From assembly GCA_013399855.1 (NCBI GenBank), contig VXAY01004337.1, forward strand, positions 1,885,662 to 1,949,661: a stretch of 64,000 bases of DNA, in the 5' to 3' direction. A program made the translations under genes and the position numbers. Of the stretch, positions 63,301-64,000 are shown piece by piece. Source of the DNA: Oxyruncus cristatus (taxonomy: Eukaryota; Chordata; Aves; Passeriformes; Cotingidae). Under the pieces are notes generated by a model. That model saw only the letters and a program-made list of their open reading frames with translations, was not told the origin of the DNA and ran no database searches. How positions within the stretch are numbered: position 1 is the stretch's first letter; each line of letters opens with the position of its first letter.

Positions 63301-64000
63301 AATCAACTACTGTATGCTCCTTATCTAGGGGTGTTTACCAGACTGTTAAGATATGTCAAATAAGCAACAAGGATCATGTCATCCTAATAGTGAAAATGCT
63401 GGAATAGTTCAATCTAAGAAGCAAATATATAGCAGAAGGAAAACCTTTCTTCCCTTGATCTCAAAAATCTCTGTGATACACTGTACTTGAAGCCAGTAAA
63501 GACAATACAGAATTTTCAGCGTTCCTTTTTGTGTGTATTAAATAATTAAATTAAATCAACTTGAAAAAGACACATAAGCATACAGTAGGTGTTAAAAGAG
63601 AAGTGTGTGCACTTCTGACAATTAAACTAATTACACAACTAGATATTTAAAACCTTAGCAACTAAGAAAGAGCTCATCCAAACACATAGAGCTGTAACTG
63701 TCTTCCTTTAGTTTCTGACCTAAAACATACTTTCTCTCCTTTGATCTTGCTTTTTATTGTTTTTCCCATCCCTGAATGTTAATAATACACTCGTGTCATT
63801 TTCCAGCTGGATATAGAGACCATGTGGATGCCATCTTGTCTTACTGATCACAAGGTTAGTGTAAATAAAACAACATAGAACATTAATAAGGAGGAGAATA
63901 ACATGTAATGCCACTTTGAAGAATTCATACCACTGTTATTCATCTTCTGTGATCATTTAATAGAGGAAGTGTCTGAGAGGACAGATGGGAATTGAAAGCA
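60331..64000. other. Distal upstream flank, no gene recognised
   Basis: Contains a T17 run (60599-60615), an A-rich stretch near 62810-62835, and unique AT-rich sequence. The longest open frames are 107-118 codons (for example 61378-61701 plus) with no family resemblance. I saw no exon of the genes usually near NELL2 in vertebrates. Confidence 0.6.

Overview
This is a vertebrate chromosome segment, almost certainly from a bird. It holds several CR1 LINEs whose 3' tails read tcatagaatcatagaatc (or the complement), the commonest avian retrotransposon, plus two copies of an LTR of the kind common in bird genomes. The coding sequence it carries matches avian and mammalian NELL2.

The window holds one recognisable protein-coding gene: the 5' two fifths of NELL2, on the minus strand. 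I assembled nine coding exons by hand from 48528 down to 13531. Every intron is GT-AG, reading phases agree at all eight junctions, and there is no internal stop. They encode residues 1-329: signal peptide, the complete thrombospondin-N/laminin-G-like domain, a short coiled coil and the first von Willebrand factor C (VWC) domain. The reading frame leaves the window in phase 1, in an intron that fills positions 1-13530. The remaining VWC and EGF-like domains must lie to the left of the window.

Layout from right to left, in the direction of transcription. Positions 49260-64000 are upstream flank with no recognised gene and at least two old CR1 fragments. About 47985-49260 is a CpG island with the first exon, interrupted by a 230-base run of N exactly where the 5' UTR and start site should be. 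Exons 1 and 2 (48169-48528) are followed by an 18 kb intron 2, exon 3 (30107-30257), an 11 kb intron 3, and then a compact cluster of exons 4-9 (13531-18753). Intron 9 fills the rest.

Most of the repeat content is in the introns: five CR1 segments plus minor tails, one near full-length solo LTR and one 5'-truncated LTR of the same family, and several homopolymer tracts. The most interesting structure is a pair of nearly identical young CR1 copies (4 mismatches over 288 bases) in opposite orientation in introns 2 and 5, flanking exons 3-5. One of them is nested inside an older CR1 and ends about 90 bases from exon 5. I found no tRNA, rRNA, CRISPR array or bacterial-type operon, and no strong evidence for a new gene system.
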